DNA of 64,000 bases from Adiantum capillus-veneris (Eukaryota; Streptophyta; Polypodiopsida; Polypodiales; Pteridaceae). Positions 1 to 12,624 of this stretch are shown here, in pieces. Position numbers and translations under genes: made by a program. Every line of letters starts with the position of its first letter. Position 1 is the stretch's first letter. The notes beneath the pieces were generated by a model, which saw nothing but the letters and a program-made list of their open reading frames with translations, ran no database searches and was not told the DNA's origin. The stretch is from contig CM043956.1 of the NCBI GenBank assembly GCA_014529385.2, positions 66,997,281 to 67,061,280 of the forward strand. The letters are read 5' to 3'.

Positions 1-1065
1 TATTTATTAGAGGTTACATATATGTTAGGAAACGTGTGATAATTATGTCAAGCTCAGATAATTAATTTACTTAATTACTTTAGCAAAATTACTCTGTTTT
101 TAGGACAAATTCAATAGGGGAAACTAGCAAATAGATTTAAATTGATTTGAGTTATTTATCAGAGGTTAATTACATCTTAGGGAACCCATGATACTTATGT
201 CAAGTTCAGATAATTAATTTACCTAATTACTTTAGTAGAATTACTCTGTTTTAAAGATAGATTAAAAGGGGGAAATTATTTAATTGATTTAAAATTCTTT
301 GAGTTATTTATCAGAGGTTTTCTATATGTTAGGAAATCCTTGATAATTATTTCAAGCTCAAAAAACTAGTTTACCTAATTACTTTATCAAAAATACTATG
401 GTTTAAAGATAAAGTAAAAGAGGGAAATTAGTAAATTGATTCAAATTGATTTGATTTATTTATCAAAGGTTAATTATATGTTTGAAAACCCGTGATAATT
501 ATTTCAAGCTCAGATAATTAATTTACCTAATTACTTTATCAAAAATACTTTGTTTTTAGGACAAATTAAAAGGAGGAAATTAGTAAATTGATTCAAATTG
601 CTTTGAGTTTTTTATTAGAGGTTAATTACATGTTAGGAAACCAGTGATAATTATGTCAAGCTCAGATAACTAATTTACCTAATTACTTTGGTAGAATTAC
701 TCTGTTTTAGGATAAATTAAAACGAGGAAATTAGTAAATTGACTCAAAATGCTTTGAGTTATTTATCAGAGGCTAACTACACCTTAGGAAAACCGTGATA
801 ATTATTTTATCTTTAGGTAATTAGTTTACCTAATTATCCTAGTAAAATTACATTATTTTTAGGAAAAAATAAAAGGGGCAATATAGTAAATTTTAATCCA
901 AAAACCTTTGATATAAATATAAGAGGTAGAACACACCTTGAATAATCCGTGATAAATACCCCAACTTCAGATAAATAGTTTAGGTATTTATCTTCAATAA
1001 AAGTAACCGATTTTGAGTATAAAATAGAGAAAGGAAATTAGTAAATGAGTTTATCTAACTACCAA
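1..1065. repeat. Tandem array of ~152 bp units (about 7 copies)
   Basis: The phrase ATTTATCAGAGGTTAATTA recurs at about 2, 154, 306, 458, 609, 761 and 912, a period of ~152 bp. Each unit also carries TCAAGCTCAGATAATTA, TTTACCTAATTACTTT and a CTCTGTTTTTAGGA-like segment in the same order. Units 1-6 are clearly alike; the seventh (912-1065) is more diverged. The array is AT-rich, non-coding, and continues beyond the left edge. It could be a satellite or a tandem block belonging to an LTR retrotransposon; the sequence alone does not decide. Confidence 0.9.
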
Positions 1066-2900
1066 ATAAATCCCTGAGGTCCAAAATCACTATTGAAGGG
1101 TGGAAAAATTACCTCAGCATAAATGGTTGGTATAACAAATTACTATTAGTAAAATTTTGCCTAAATTAGACCATAAGTATAGAAGGGAAAGGTTATAAAT
1201 CAAATTTATGAAAATTTCCAAAAATAGAACATATTCAATTACAATTTAGAGTGAGTAATTCATTAGCTGATAGAAATTTATAATTTACTAAGGCTAAAAT
1301 GAAATATAGACTAAGGATAAACCTAGTTAAAGGGCTTCCCAAATTAAATGGTAATTATGGAAAATTACTTATAGCATAAATAAGTTACAAGAGGAGTATC
1401 TTATCAAATTGACTATTAAAGATACCTAATTACTCCAAAGATCCTTATTTTTGGATTTTTAAAAAAAGGAAAAAGAAGATTATTCAATTAAACTTATAAT
1501 CGATTAAGTCTTTTTATAAGGCTGCCGACATGGCTCCAAAGAGAACGAAGGAAAATCCTCTTACCGAGGAAGAATGTTAGCCACAAAAGAAACAAGGCCA
1601 CTAATGACCATGAGGCTGGGCCTAGTCATAGACCAACAGAGGAAAGTCTACGGGCTCCCGCCCCACAACACATGGACGAGCAGTCTAGGTGGATTTCTAT
1701 TTTGTTCATTTAAAATCTTTTAGAGTTCATTTTTAAGTTAACATTGCATACGTAAGGTTAGGAAGGATTAACTGGCTATAAATGGAAGGTAACTTCCACG
1801 AAACCAATGAGCAATGATTGTAAATAGGAAAGAAATGATTCGGTTATGACTGATTAACCTAGGAAAGAAATATTTGACCATCCTTAAGACACCTTGTCTT
1901 AAGATACCTCTGATTCCTTGGAAATATTTTACTCCAGGTAATGAGTAATGATGGCGATACCATCATGGATGAGTCGATTTCCTCAGCACGTGTGGAGACT
2001 TTACCCTGTGCTTGTTTGTGTTTGTGGATATTACTTTCAAGTTTATCCTAGAGGAACCGCCCGGTTGTATGGACGGCCTGTTGGTGTATGGGTGCCCGGA
2101 CTTTGGGTGATGGTTTTTTCCACTCCGGTTTTTATAAATAAGGAATGGGTGTCGTTTTTTCACCCCTGTATAGGTGGTCTTGAGAAAAGTCAGTACTGGT
2201 CAGAGATGCTTCAGAATGACAGTACCTTAGCTTGTCTTAAGTCTAAAGATGTTTGTTTGCTGTGAAGGAATGTCTTTAATACTGTTTTCAAAGGTTGTCT
2301 TAATGAAATGCAGTTGTGAAAGTTAAAAGGAATCATTGTTTTAATTGTCAAAAGAATGTGATAGTACTTAAACAACACAAGAATCATGTGTGAGTGCGGG
2401 GTGGTAAGTGGGGATTGACTAAGGTTGTCAATCATGGACGGGTGGACCTGATTAGTCAGGTAACTATCCATTCCCGTGCGCTGAAACGTTTCAAAACTTC
2501 TTCACTTGGAAGAGGAATCCACCAATGGCTGTGCCCTCACATATGTTAGGGGGAAAAAAGCGTTCGCTAAGGAAACCATAATCTGAATGATGAAGTTATA
2601 GGGCCGGAAATTTTTTTTATAGTCCTGTTTCCACTGCGAGACAGGACTAGGTCTCTTTCTAGGGCTTAAACCTAAACCATTGTCAATGGTAAGGGTGAAT
2701 TCCCTGAAATTTTTCTTGTTTAAGGACTTTGATTTTAGTAGGCCTAGAGACCTGTCAATGGTACCATCCCGTTTTTGGTGTCGGCGGGATTGGGGACCTT
2801 ACAAAGGGCTCAATAAAATTGTGGTAGCACATCATCCTTCATAGGGATTGTGTACATCAATATCGGTGAGTCTAGAACTGCCTTGATGTAGAGGATGATC
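1066..2900. other. AT-rich non-coding stretch, probably old retroelement sequence
   Basis: No convincing gene. 1066-1500 is AT-rich and may contain very diverged copies of the left repeat. An ATG at 1530 opens MAPKRTKENPLTEEEC and then stops; the following bases in shifted frames look gag-like, but I cannot place it in a family. The 106-codon frame at 1948-2265 has no recognisable domain and is overlapped by an antisense frame, so I do not call it a gene. Confidence 0.4.
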
Positions 2901-3249
2901 TGATTTTCTTGTTGTATCATTTTCCTCATAAATCTAATCAAATGAAAAAGGCTCTTTGGAGCATTATCCTGCTCGAAGAGCCATCTAAGTACTATATGTG
3001 TTGTTCTCCAATAAATTCATCACTCTACATGGTTGAGACTCTTTTGGCTATCTACATCTTAATCAAGAGATCCTTGATCTCAATGCCAATGTCTTCCATA
3101 CATTTGTATACTGGTTTGTTTCCTCGTAGCATTTCTAATTGAATGCAGAAGCTTCAAATAATCATTGTGGTCACCTACTTGGATTTGGGATTCACCAAAA
3201 AATCATTCTACATGAGAACAAACTTTGGTACTCTTTCCAATTCCTACAT

Positions 3250-3530
3250 AGTTGTGGTGATAGTGTAGCAATGCTTGACTATGGCAAAGGGTTGTTATGT
3301 AGCTTGTTGCATGCTCAGAAACACACACGCACACACAGAGGAGAACCTCTACGCCCTTCTTATGGTTACCCACCACCAACGTGCATGGGTATCTCCATAA
3401 GCTACTCGACACCTCACTTGTTTCCCATTGGCATCCTCTTTTATGGTGGTTCACATGTGAGGACCATGAACCCTACCTCATATGGTGTTGTGCTTTACCA
3501 ACTATGAGATATATCACATGCTAGCCCAAC
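3250..3530 (-). repeat. Diverged LTR-like copy (left) of gypsy relic A
   Basis: The stretch around 3310-3530 (GGAGAACCTCTACGCCCTTC ... CATATGGTGTTGTG ... GATATATCACATG) aligns by eye, with many changes, to 6425-6655 (GGAGCACCTCCACAGCCTTC ... CCTATGGTGTCATG ... AGGAAATGTCACAATAG). A pair of related segments bracketing a minus-strand protease-RT relic is most simply read as the two LTRs of one old gypsy element. Exact boundaries are not visible. Confidence 0.5.
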
Positions 3531-3559
3531 CTTTTTTGAAGAGTGCTTACTCTCTAAAA

Positions 3560-4215
3560 TGTTGAATCAAGGTTTTCCCTTTTCTTTGAGTTGTTGAGGA
3601 GTGGGAACTGCTATCTTGGCAAAAAGAATTAATGAATCTATGATAAAATCTAGCAATTCCTAAGAAGATTTGTAACTCTTCTGAATTCTTAGGTTTTGGC
3701 CATCGTAAAATGGCTCGGACCTTTTTTGGATCATCCTAATTTCATCTTTAGAAGTGATATGACCAAGATATTTTACTTCCTTTGCAAAGAAGTCACAATT
3801 GGATTCCTTTCCATAAAAAAACTCTAGTGATTGGAACACTTTCCTAAGATTTTCTAAATGCTCCTCTTGGGTACAATTGTCAATGAGGACATCATCAAGA
3901 AAGAATACTACAAATGTTCCTAGATAGGATCATAAATCACTATTTATCATCTTCATAAAGGTAGCTAGTGAATTGGTAAGCCCAAAAGGAAATACAAAAA
4001 AACTAGTCCTCAAGGCTATTTTGGCAACATCTTCAACCTTTATTCTAACTTGTTTATATTTATCTAGATATCTAGATCATAAGTCAATCTTTGTAAAGTA
4101 TTAGGCACCCTCTAACTAATCAAAAAGATCTTCCGTTCTAAGAATATGGAGCCTATTCTTGATAAAGAATTGCTGGGTTCAATAAATCGTCTATCTACAT
4201 AGTATTGCATTTGTT
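3560..4215 (-). pseudogene. Ty3/gypsy reverse transcriptase relic (element A)
   Basis: Reading the minus strand downward from about 4200, pieces in shifted frames give EDLFD*LEGA*YFTKIDL, KYKQVRIKVEDVAKIALRTS, FFVFPFGLTNSLATF, FVVFFLDDVLI and EHLENLRKVFQSLEF, then EVKYLGHITSKDEI. These are the RT palm motifs of plant gypsy elements; the usual YLDD box is here FLDD. RNase H and integrase should follow, but an LTR-like copy is reached almost at once (3530), so the 3' half of pol has been lost. There are several in-frame stops. It cannot be functional. Confidence 0.8.
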
Positions 4216-4690
4216 TTCTCTACTTCTAAGTGTTGTGTTTGGCCTAATATATAAGGTAATTTATAGACAAGATTTGCATCCTTAATCAAATCAATAGCAT
4301 GATCTACTTCACCTCTTTTAGGAGGCAAAGCTTGGAAAGTCAATAAGAAAAAAACATCTTTAATTTATTCTAGCAAGACTTTCAAATCACTTTCACAATC
4401 ACTATAAGAAGACAAAGACAATTAGGAAACCTACTTTCATTTACACATCATAGTCCTTATTTTACAGCAGAGCGACACCAAATCATATATACATCAAAGG
4501 AAATTCTGTTTACAAGATTTTGCAATGCAAGAGAACTTAGTAAAGGACTATATTGCACAATGTGCTCACTTTTAACAACAAAATATTTTTCTTTACCAAA
4601 TTATAGTGAGTTTTTCTTCTAACTCAATGTTCAAGAAGTTCATAGTCCTTGCAACCATTCCCATTCCTTAACCAAGTTGGAACAATCCAT
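4216..4690 (-). pseudogene. Decayed gypsy pol spacer between protease and RT (element A)
   Basis: This lies between the recognisable protease and RT blocks of relic A and presumably held the linker and N-terminal RT. I see only short open pieces and no domain motif. Confidence 0.4.
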
Positions 4691-4915
4691 ATTCATAATT
4701 TAGAATTCAAGTATTTCTTTATACCCTTGTACATCAACTTCCAAATTCAATAGCAATGTATCCCATATCTTCTTGTCTTCACCATGCATCATGGACACGA
4801 CATATTGGTGAGCACTTGGTTGTTTAAGAAAGTTTAAATTTCTTGCTAAGAGCATAGTTCATAAAATTATGGGTGTCAGAGTCATCTATCGTGACTCTGA
4901 CCCTTTTTTCCATGT
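4690..4915 (-). pseudogene. Ty3/gypsy aspartic protease relic (element A)
   Basis: The minus strand reads RVTIDDSDTHNFMNYALARN followed by LNFLKQPSAHQYVVSMMHGE and then ILEF*IMNMDCSNLVKEW. This is the retropepsin block of plant gypsy polyproteins, in which IDSGATHNF carries the catalytic Asp. Here the motif has become DDSDTHNF, with the active-site Gly lost. It lies upstream, in minus orientation, of the RT relic as expected for a gag-protease-RT order. Confidence 0.7.
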
Positions 4916-6370
4916 ACAAACTCGTGCATTTTACTAGTTCATGTGGGCCAAGACTTAACTTCCAAATACTAGGTGACAAACAACAATTATGCTCTTTGTC
5001 TTGTGCAACATTTTTGTGAATTTATATTTTTCATTACCATTTATTGGAAGTGTTTGGACCACATAGATTTGGCTCTCTTTATAATTCTTGTCAAGACCTT
5101 TACCATTTCCATCATCTTTTTTTCTTTTTTTTCTTTGGATAATTCCATTGAGAATGGCTGGGTGACAAAGAAGTGAAGCACAAGATTTGTTTTTTAGCCT
5201 TTTCATGGTTCAATGGAGATTCTACTACCACCATCCTTTTAAAGAATGGTTTCCTGTCATTAACTAAAAAATTTACTATCCCTTTTAGAAAAGGTCGCAA
5301 CACCCCCATATCTATGGACTTTGGCTCAATTTAAGTGGGACTAGCAGCTATCAAGTGCATATTATCTTCATAAATTTGTGAAAACTAATTGCTTCCTCCG
5401 AAGTTTTAGGTGTACTTATTTTCATGACACTTGTCACTTGAAGTGTCTATCTAGTCCCTATATAAACCCTCTTGTTTTATGAGAGTCATCTATTCCCTAA
5501 AGCCTGATGATTATAGTATACCCTACAATGTAAGTAAGCAAAGGCCTACCCTGTTGTATTGCTTTATCCCAACCTTCCTTATTTCTTTTTGGCTCATTTT
5601 TAGGGAGTAATTCTTTCACAAAAAATGTTCTCAAATTGAGCTCAATTGCCTAGGATCTTACCTAATCCAGTGAGACTCATCCATCATTTGTAGGTTTTTG
5701 GCCCCAATGATCGACTAGCCTTGAGTGGTTGATGTCCAATTGGGATATTTTTTAACCTTTGAAGGTCTTGCCATTTCTATAGGAAAGTATAGATAGCATC
5801 TATATTTCTAGACTTTTCTTATATACAACTCCACTATCCATAGATGTGGAAGGCATATTTGGATCAGATGGCACAAAAGATTGTGTTAACGGTTGCTTAC
5901 CCTTTTGCATTTACTCACTCAATTTATTCATTTGGTCCTTGAGACCATCTAGAGAAGCAGGGAGAGTCCACAAATGTATTCTACATATTATCAACTCATG
6001 CTACTGAAGGGATGACACAATCCACTCTTTTCCTATGTCCTCAATCCAACACTCTTAGATTTCTTTTGATTTTGGTCTTCTTCTAGCTTTTGTAAGTTTT
6101 AAGAGAAAATCTCACTTATGAACTGTGAAAGATACCAAAAAAATATGCCAAAAAGGCTATGCACAAATATACAGAACACTTCTTGAGGGGTGCGAGAGCT
6201 GGATCTGATGGAGTGTATTTGTGGTGACCAAAAGCCCTCAACAAACACACTTAATGCCAAAATGTTTCCACAATCTTAAGAGTGTGAGATCTATTCTATT
6301 TAAGAACAATAGCTATGTGGCATATCTGGGAAGCATTGATGTTGATGGCTTAGCTTTAATACCGCTTATG
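4916..6370 (-). other. Decayed gag and leader region of gypsy relic A
   Basis: No frame longer than about 80 codons and no zinc knuckle that I can recognise. By position it should be the gag and 5' leader of the minus-strand gypsy relic. Near 6345-6372 the minus strand reads TGGCATAAGCGGTATTAAAG, a degenerate version of a primer-binding region, which would mark the inner edge of the 5' LTR. Confidence 0.35.
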
Positions 6371-6660
6371 CCACCAAAGGTATCATCAAATATGGTTTAC
6401 ACTAGTAGATATTATACAAATAAGAAAAGGAATATAAACACATACCAAGGAGCACCTCCACAGCCTTCTCATGGTTCCCCTTTGCCTACATGAATGGGTA
6501 GCTCCTGAAGCAGCTTGACACATGGCTCCTTTCCCATTGAGCCCCCTTTTATTGAACAGAGGTGGTTTCTATACAAGGAGCATGACCTCTAGCTCCTATG
6601 GTGTCATGTTATGCCTAGCTATAGGAAATGTCACAATAGCATTGGGATGGGCTAGGAGAT
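6370..6660 (-). repeat. Diverged LTR-like copy (right, 5') of gypsy relic A
   Basis: Partner of the copy at 3250-3530. Shared words, in order: GGAGCACCTC, CTTCTCATGGTT, ATGGGTA, CTTTCCCATTG, CCTATGGTGT, GAAATGTCACA. The divergence is high, so this is an old insertion. Confidence 0.5.
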
Positions 6661-8870
6661 TGCAAGTCTTTTTTTTGTGACAATTGATATTATTCCACTG
6701 CTTGATCATTCATTTATCTCTAACATATAACATCTAGTCCCTCTCCAAATCCAAGAATAAATCATCATCTTTCATGGAAAAGTTTGGATCTAAAGTGATT
6801 TCTCCCTGAGGTGCACTCTTGCTCAGGCTCATACAGTGGTTAGAAAACTCAAATTTGTGGTCTAAGTTTGGCTCGGTTACCACGTATCTTTGTTGATAAA
6901 CATCCTCTATGTTGCTACTAGGTGTTAGGTTATTTCTCTAGAGGTACCTGGTGGCTCGAGGGGTACTCTGTAATCATGTTAATGTACCACGTTATTTCAG
7001 CAACAAGGTTTTTTTAATGCAAATAATTTAGACAAATTAATAGAAAGACATTAACAAAAAGGTTTTTTATATTCCACTTTCAAAAAAACCTAAAATAAGG
7101 AGTCATTATATTCATTCAAACATGTTAAAAAAAGGGTCTTTTAATTACCCCGTGAATGCATGTTATAATGGGTTCTTAAAAGTGCACCACTCCAGATACT
7201 TGGTATTGATCTCCCTTAGTCTATTGATCTTTGGTTTTGTCAGATTTTGGGTTTGATGGACCATGAGTATCACTAGGATTTTGAGTGGGCCGAGTGACGC
7301 CTTGATTAGATTGAAGAGCCGAAGACATTCATCACCATCATCATCCTCCTTCTTATCTATTGGTCCCCCATATACATCCTATTTTTTATCTTTATCTTTA
7401 TTATTTTTATCCTCATCATTTTCTACATTGGTAGTAAAATGCTTTAGGAGGGATTGGTTGGCTATCAAGCTAATGGGACGGTCTATATGGAGCTCTTCTC
7501 CTCCATATCATCCTTTATATTGGTTACTATTTTTTTTAGATCCTCAAAGATTAGAGTTGAATTCCCTTGAGAGTAAAAAATGTCCACTAAGGATTGAAAG
7601 ATATATATTCTAGAGTTGGCTGCTTTATGACATTATGAACTTGTTTTGAATTGCTAAGATCATGGTTTTCCAATCTAATAAAAGTTGTTGTGTATCCATA
7701 TCCTATGTGAGTCTCCATTTTTTAACATTTAGGCTTGAATTCTAAAGTTTTAGTTAGTCAACTTGATGTTGAAGCTCTTTAATGGTGTTGATGCTCCTTT
7801 TCTTGTGACACTCATTCTCGATTAGTCTTTTTAGAGGTTCCTATCTATTTCCATCTCTTTTGGAGCTTGATGGTTGTGTCTAATGTTGTACCAAGAAGGA
7901 CAATGTTCATTGCAATTGAAATGCTTGATGCCTCCTCAATAACTATTTCTAGTTTCTTTTCAATAAATTTTGTTGTTCATTTATTTATCTTGGCACTAAC
8001 TTGGTCCCAAAACTCCTTAGTGATTTTTTTCTTTTTAGTTAATGACTCAGATGTCCCTACTACATCCTTTTCCAAATCTCTCTTTGTTACTTGTGTAAAA
8101 AGTTTTTTTGGCTCTACCAAGGTTTCTAGAGTCGATGACTTGTCCTTTCAGAATTCAATCTCACTTAGTTTCAGTAGTTTATTCTTCACACTCATATGAT
8201 CTAGAATACTAGTGGCCTAGTTTAGATATTGTTATATATATCAAGCCTTAAATAGGTTTTGAGTTTATCCACTGTGGACTAGGTTACCACACTGCTAAAC
8301 AAAATATTGAACTGAGATTAATGGGCATTTTTCTATTGACTGCTCATGCTAGAAGTATACTAAACAACTTGTTTGAAACATAAGTCAGGTTATCTTTGAG
8401 ACTAATGGCCTCTCCAAAAAAAATATGCATTGCTCTATTTTCTAGGGTAGATATTGGAATGCCTTTCCCACCTATCTTTCTCTTCTTCAAGGTCTAGGTA
8501 ATTTCATTTAGGAAACTTTTGATCGTATCAATGCTGCATGGTTGTGCCTTCTCCTCAAATCTCAATCTATGAATGTGGGAAATTGTAGCAGCTATAATAT
8601 GAAGATTCCCACCATTCACTATAATTGTTCCTACCTGCATGTCTTGTGTAGATATTGTGTCACGCTTGCCCATCTCTAAACCCTATAAAAGTGTTTGGGT
8701 GGAGAAGGAGAACTCACTTGATGAGGAAGGTGAAGGAAATCAAGAGTGTGTAGACATTTCAACTCATGTAGTAGTTGTAGGAAAAGATGATAAAGAGGTT
8801 GCTACAACATCTTACAAACCCCCAATAGTAGGGTGGAATCATGGTTAGGTTGTACCATTTTTTTTGTTTT
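6661..8870 (-). other. Gene-free stretch with a Lys/Glu-rich frame on the minus strand
   Basis: No recognisable domain. The minus strand from about 8200 to 7870 gives a charged translation, with segments like LEKDVVGTSESLTKKKKITK and ATKFIEKKLEIVIEE in one frame with scattered stops. Its composition suggests former coding sequence, perhaps an accessory ORF downstream of the integrase of gypsy C in the same orientation. I cannot identify it. 6661-7260 holds nothing I recognise. Confidence 0.3.
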
Positions 8871-10118
8871 TAGGTGGTTTAGAGACAATACCATTTGGAT
8901 CGTATGGTGCTATCTTAGGTTTTGATAAAAATAGCAAGAAGTTCTTACAAAGATAATGTAGTAATAAAACCTATTTGATATATGATATTTTCTTTTTTTC
9001 TTCATTTAATAGAGATCAAGTTGAGCACTAAAAGTAGTTTCATTGACACTTCCTTTTGTACCACCTAACCAAGCTTTCACCCAACATCAATCTAGAGAAA
9101 TCTTTCAATGTGACTGTGTCAGTAAAGAAAACCGAGTCTATCTCATGTGGTCATGACCATGCTATCTTCAAATGGGGTTTCTTCTTGTCTAACTTTGTGA
9201 TATAGAAAAAACAAATTACCTTTTTAGGACCTACTTACTTTCAACTTTCTATCATGCCAATGTTTCCTTTGTTGATGTACTACTACTTGTTGCAGCATTG
9301 CTCTTTGTTTGATCTCATCTAGCTTAGTTAGCTCATACAATCTCTTCTTCAATGTTGAGTTGTGTATCCATGGGTACCACTTCCTCAATTTCATACACCA
9401 TTTTGAATGGTATCATACCAGTTGGAATCTTGTAGGATGTATGGTATGCCCATGATGCTCTATGAAGCTCTTCATCCCAAACGTAAGGCTCCTTTTAAAC
9501 TCTCTTAGAATGGTCTTAATAGTCTGTTGCTACTTTTAGCATGTCCATTTATTTGGGATAGTATGGTTTAGACTATCGATGCTTCATCCCCAAATGTAAG
9601 GCTCCTTCTAAACTATCTTAAACAAAATGGTCTTAATATTCTTGTTGTTGCTTTTAGCATGTCCATTATATTTGAGATAGTATGGTGTAGACTATTGATG
9701 CTTTATTGATAAGATCTCAACAAGAATTTGAATAGTTTCATTAACGAAATTGGTCCCCTAATATAAAACAATCTCAACTAGAGAGCCATATTGACATATA
9801 GTTTGTTCATATAGAAATCAAGTTGTAAACTTCGATGTGTTATTGGTTAATGTGCTTCCATCCATTCACTAACATAGCACGCATCCATGACTGTATACTT
9901 GCTCTATTTGGGAGTGACATTCTTGAATGGACCCATAAAATCCAAACCCCATTTCATGAAAATGACTAATGGTTGTATTGTGATCAAAGGTGTTATGTCT
10001 ACTGTAATACGTCTGAAAATATCAAATGTTCTACAAAAAGCTCAAACATCTAACATCATGATTTTCCACCATAACCTTGCTTGTAATGTCTTTTTACGAG
10101 TAATATCAGTAGAAACGT
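8871..10118 (-). pseudogene. Ty3/gypsy integrase relic (element C, 3' part of pol)
   Basis: The minus strand read from 10118 downward gives RKKTLQARLWWKIMM (the linker before the integrase core), then KWGLDFMGPFKNVTPK and KYTVMDACYVSEWMEA (start of the integrase core), LRLFYIRGPIS, and near 9490-9310 WDEELHRASWAYHTSYKIPTG followed by MIPFKMVYEIEEVVPMD, the C-terminal end of a plant gypsy integrase. Several stops are in frame. The matching RT lies at 21640-22330: the gag-only element at 10119-21573 was inserted into this pol gene and now separates the halves. Confidence 0.85.
9482..9710. repeat. Tandem duplication of ~115 bp inside the integrase relic
   Basis: AAGGCTCCTT, AATGGTCTTAATA, TTTTAGCATGTCCATT, GATAGTATGGT and AGACTAT occur twice in the same order, at about 9482-9595 and 9597-9710. 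The duplicated part encodes, on the minus strand, the segment that follows the second catalytic Asp of integrase. The copies differ at several sites, so the duplication is old. Confidence 0.75.
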
Positions 10119-12132
10119 TGGAAAGGGGGAAATGAGAAAACCACCAGCACACAATTTAAATGCCTCTCTATAACCCAGTGATTTCACAACACCCATATCC
10201 CCTCGTAGAAACACACCTAGGCTCTCGATCTACAAACAATCACTGCCCAAGCCTGAACCCAACCAACCCTAACTGTATACACTCGGTTGCAAAGCATACA
10301 ATCAATCATGCCTATCTATGACCCTTCAAAGCACCTTATAGTCGCAAACAGATAATAGAAAATAGGTTAACTCGTGCAAATACTTTCATGATCACCCATC
10401 CACTCTACCACAATTTTTTCAAGTTTATGGCGTACACAAACACTTTGAGATCATCGGCATACACCACATTTTGATAGAGAGTCCCCACACACCAAAGCTA
10501 CTTAGATTTATGACACCCCCATAAGCATGCCCGTGGGTGCAAAAAAAATGATACTGATATATGTTCACTAAAATCACAAGCATATGGAGACTAGAGATAA
10601 CACGACTATAGCAAACAGTACAATGGTGGATCCCAGAAACACACTCTCCTTGATGTAGCTTCCGGAAAATCAGCAGTGGATTACGAGCAAGAGAGCATGG
10701 CCGACTCCCCTCCTCTCTTGCTTGTGGCATCCCAACCTATAGGAAGGCCTTCCCCTCCAACTCTCAGCTCTCTTGTCGACTCATACTGTGCCCTTTTTCA
10801 CCAAGAGACTCCCTTCCCTTTTTTATGTGACCCTGGTGGTCCCACTCCTTCAGTTGCAGTCGACCACCCTCATTTCATGCACTCAGAGACGTTCCCTCTT
10901 TTGCTGTGTGCCCTGCTTTGCTTGTGAGTAGCCCCCGACTGCTCACGGACTTGCTACGCACCTTGCTCTCCTCTTTGACCTGGAGCAAGCGGCCTCCCTT
11001 ATGAAGTACAGGGCGGACTCCTCTATTGGCTGCAACACTCTTAACTGTCCTCTGTACTCGAATGGAAATCCTTCAACATTTGGCGGCCTTGCCTTGTAGA
11101 GTTCTCCATATCGGCATGAACCCTTGAAGGCTTGCCAGCTTGCGATCCCTCTTGCTCTTGACTCCCTTAGATCCCTGGCAGCTCACAACCATGCAGCGTG
11201 TGACCTTCACAGACTCTAGAAGCCCCTCCTTGGGCCTGCAAGTCTCGACCCTTAGATCCAGACACTCCCCAACCTGCTCCTTCTCTCCCTCCTGGCTACA
11301 TTAGCCCGCAACCCTTTAACCTTCAGCTCTTCGGATCACCTCCGCCCCTCTCCGGAGCCCCCCTCTATGCTGCCAACCATAGCCGTCCCCCAGACCTGCT
11401 TCCTTTGGCGACTAGCGACCTTGCCATTGGTCGCCCCCTGGAAGCTGGCTGACCCCCCATACAACTGCAGCCCCTTCTAACCAGATGGCACCTTGCCCCT
11501 CGTATGCCAAAACGGTCCCCCTCGCAAGTGGCGGCTTCCTTCCATGAACTGCAGTCGACCACCTTTCATGCAGCATTTTTTTCTTCAAGTGAAAGCTTTA
11601 AAAAACTTTGGGCTTGGCCCCCTTGCACACGCCAAAAAATGCAGACCTTATGTTTGCTTAAAAAGGCTTTCTTTTCTTCCTCGCACTTTAGAGCTCCGGT
11701 GGACATAACCAACCTCATTAAAGTGGACCTCAAAGGTCATGATTTTTCAGCCAAAAGGGACGATGACTGCTACGACCATCCATTGAGTTAAGCTTCTACT
11801 CCTTGATATAGGTTCGAGGTGGAGACTTGCTAGCCATCAACCCTCAAGTACCCAAAGAGCTCGAGCTTGCCAAATTAGAGCACCCATTCTGCATACATAC
11901 CAAGACTCGCTTTGGAGATAAATCCATCAACCCTTGGCATCTTCAAGCTCTCCGACCAGTTGAGTTGGAAAAGCATCTTTGACTTGCTAAACACCACATC
12001 TTGCATACACATCCTGATGGTGCTTATTGTACCCTGTATCTAGTAGCTACTCAAGCATTGAGTCATTAGCCTGCTAACTTTCACACAGGTGTGGCTCGCT
12101 TCTCCTTGGGTCGACAATCTTTGGGTGCACCA
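10119..12132 (-). repeat. 3' LTR of the gag-only element
   Basis: Uninterrupted copy, 2014 bp, from TGGAAAGGGG to GTGCACCA. It still holds the undisturbed version of the copia target (AAACACACCTAGGCTCTCG, near 10209), which serves as the empty site for the insertion in the other LTR. The frame at 10676-10927 is repeated in the other LTR and looks like chance coding. Confidence 0.85.
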
Positions 12133-12624
12133 TCATTGCCAAACCCCTCGTTGAGAATTCATGCTCAACCATAGCATTATTTAGATAAGAGATGATTGTA
12201 TATTAGACAACTGACACTTAGTATGTACATAAGAATTAGATAGATAGAGAGAGAGATTATATCAGCTATAGAACCCCCCGGATCAAATGGAAAGCTCTCC
12301 TAACTGTGATGCAAACTCCGCCAGGATCAAATACATGGCATTTAGCACAGCCATGTGTCTGTAGTATTTGCATATTCAACCGTTTTTCTATACCTGTAAA
12401 CCCAAAAACAAGCCTCTTGTGAAGCTTGGCATAGCATCGATCTTCAACTACCTGTATCCATATGCCGACTTCATATATAAAACAAGCTTGTAAACCAACC
12501 TGTGAAGCATCTCCACCATGATTGTCTCACCTGCTAGAGAACTCTCCATAGCATACCTCTCATCACGAGAACTTTGCAAACCGTGAAAAATTACCTGTAA
12601 AGAAACTTTCAAAAGCATGTCCAT
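12133..12624 (-). other. 3' untranslated internal part of the gag-only element
   Basis: Lies between the end of gag and the 3' LTR in minus orientation. No pol domain is present. The purine-rich minus-strand run GAGGGGTTTGG just inside the LTR (near 12140-12155) could be the polypurine tract. Confidence 0.5.

Noticed and set aside
1-1065. Regular repeats as a CRISPR array
   Set aside because: Units of 152 bp with no short repeat/unique spacer pattern, in a plant genome; a satellite-type tandem repeat.
10676-10927. Plus-strand frame starting MDYEQESMADSP, repeated at 20149-20400
   Set aside because: Conserved between the two copies only because both are LTRs of one element; no domain, and opposite in direction to gag.
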